Source: Bacillota bacterium
GTDB lineage: Bacteria; Bacillota; Clostridia; Lachnospirales; Anaerotignaceae
Assembly: GCA_030526765.1 (NCBI GenBank)
Contig: JAUNCB010000095.1
Coordinates: 1-5,744, forward strand
DNA length: 5,744 nucleotides
Reading direction: 5' to 3'
Shown: piece after piece, positions 5,128 to 5,744 of the stretch
Layout of the letters: each line of letters starts with the position of its first letter
How positions within the stretch are numbered: position 1 is the stretch's first letter
The notes under the pieces: model-generated
Told to the model about the DNA's origin: nothing
Database searches by the model: none
The model's input: the letters and a program-made list of their open reading frames with translations, nothing else
Position numbers and translations under genes: made by a program

Positions 5128-5744
5128 TTATTCCACAGAAAGGATCGCATTCACACCGTTCTGCTGAGGCACATATTCCACCGCTACAGTGCTGCCGACC
5201 TGTTTTTTCAACAGCTCCAGATGCTCCTTCGCCTTTCCTTCAAACAGATCCTCGCTGCCCTCCAGCATCAGATAGAAATAGGTATCTCCTTCGGAAACGA
5301 TATCCCGCAGCATGGTGATCGTACCCGTAAGTGTCTGTGCCGCAGAGGTATCCACGGTTTCAATGCCGCTGCCCGCCATCAGATTGCGGTATACCCTTTC
5401 ACATTCTGCCACCGTATCCCCAATGGCTACGATCTGATATTTCTGGATATTTACCATGGCATATTTCTTTACCAGCCCCGCATTATCCTTCAGAGAAAGG
5501 AAATAGGTGGGCTCTCCTGCGATATTCAGCAGCAGAGGGAAGGTTGCATCATAATTCAGATGCTGTACCTGTCCTTCCGCAGAGGACATGGCGGAAATTT
5601 CCTTTGCCCCGCTGATCTGATAATATTTTGTTTCCTTGGTACGGGAATTCATCAGCACAAAGCCTACATTGGATTCATCCCCGCCAATGGAGGTCACCCC
5701 GGTATATACCCATACGTCATCATCCAGTGCGATATAGTTATACC
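5128..5744 (-). CDS. Conserved protein of unknown function, C-terminal 204 residues, 5' end beyond window
   Basis: The reading frame is open to the window edge, so the true start lies outside; an internal GTG at 5697 is not a start, because the frame continues upstream with ALDDDVWVYTG. The visible part has two regions. The first (to about residue 115 of the fragment) is a beta-rich domain with GGDESNVGFVLMNSRTKETK, a SAMSSAEGQVQ segment and FPLLLNIAGEPTYFLSLKD. The last about 75 residues start LTGTITMLRDIVSEGDTYFY and end VAVEYVPQ...AILSVE; the strand pattern resembles a small OB-like beta barrel, an inference from pattern only. No membrane segment or catalytic motif lies in this part. The style resembles conserved proteins of Lachnospiraceae, but I cannot name the family. 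It has its own terminator-like hairpin and so is probably a separate transcript from LysM-rho. Confidence 0.85.
   Translation of the reverse strand, partial: YNYIALDDDVWVYTGVTSIGGDESNVGFVLMNSRTKETKYYQISGAKEISAMSSAEGQVQHLNYDATFPLLLNIAGEPTYFLSLKDNAGLVKKYAMVNIQKYQIVAIGDTVAECERVYRNLMAGSGIETVDTSAAQTLTGTITMLRDIVSEGDTYFYLMLEGSEDLFEGKAKEHLELLKKQVGSTVAVEYVPQQNGVNAILSVE

Noticed and set aside
5695..5697. GTG at 5697 as the start of the last gene
   Set aside because: The frame continues without a stop to the window edge with protein-like sequence, and no ribosome binding site precedes the GTG.

Overview
This window is a chromosomal housekeeping segment from a low-to-mid GC Firmicute, most likely class Clostridia (Lachnospiraceae-like). 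The clues are the gene order rho - rpmE - DUF1385/YqhQ - prmC - prfA, strong GGAGG-type ribosome binding sites, sigma-A-like promoters and the protein sequences themselves. Every credible gene lies on the minus strand, so the biological reading order runs from high to low coordinates. No mobile element, CRISPR array, tRNA or rRNA is visible.

Reading order: (1) The window opens inside the C-terminal 204 residues of a conserved protein of unknown function (5744-5128), followed by a hairpin that probably ends its transcript (5043-5089). (2) A near-consensus promoter (-35 TTGACA, 17-bp spacer, -10 TAAAAT; 4971-4999) drives an 82-nt leader and a 369-residue single-pass membrane protein with a C-terminal LysM domain (4882-3773). 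(3) Thirteen bases later comes rho, transcription termination factor (3759-2380), evidently in the same transcript. (4) A 156-base gap holds a second promoter, inside an inverted repeat, for rpmE, ribosomal protein L31 of the zinc-binding type (2223-2020). (5) A strong bidirectional intrinsic terminator follows rpmE at once, then two further inverted repeats. (6) yqhQ (DUF1385 membrane protein, 1861-944), prmC (release-factor glutamine methyltransferase, 960-97) and prfA (release factor 1, 97 to the window edge) overlap end to end.

Functionally the block is about ending things: Rho ends transcripts, RF1 ends translation, and PrmC methylates the GGQ glutamine of RF1. L31 is a ribosomal protein at the subunit interface. 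YqhQ is an uncharacterised membrane protein often kept in this neighbourhood. The LysM protein is the odd member: a wall-facing membrane protein that shares the rho promoter.

The least ordinary parts are the uncharacterised LysM membrane protein at the head of the rho transcript and the dense, overlapping inverted repeats in the rpmE-yqhQ spacer, where no clear promoter for yqhQ-prmC-prfA is visible. I see no convincing new defence, mobile or biosynthetic system here.
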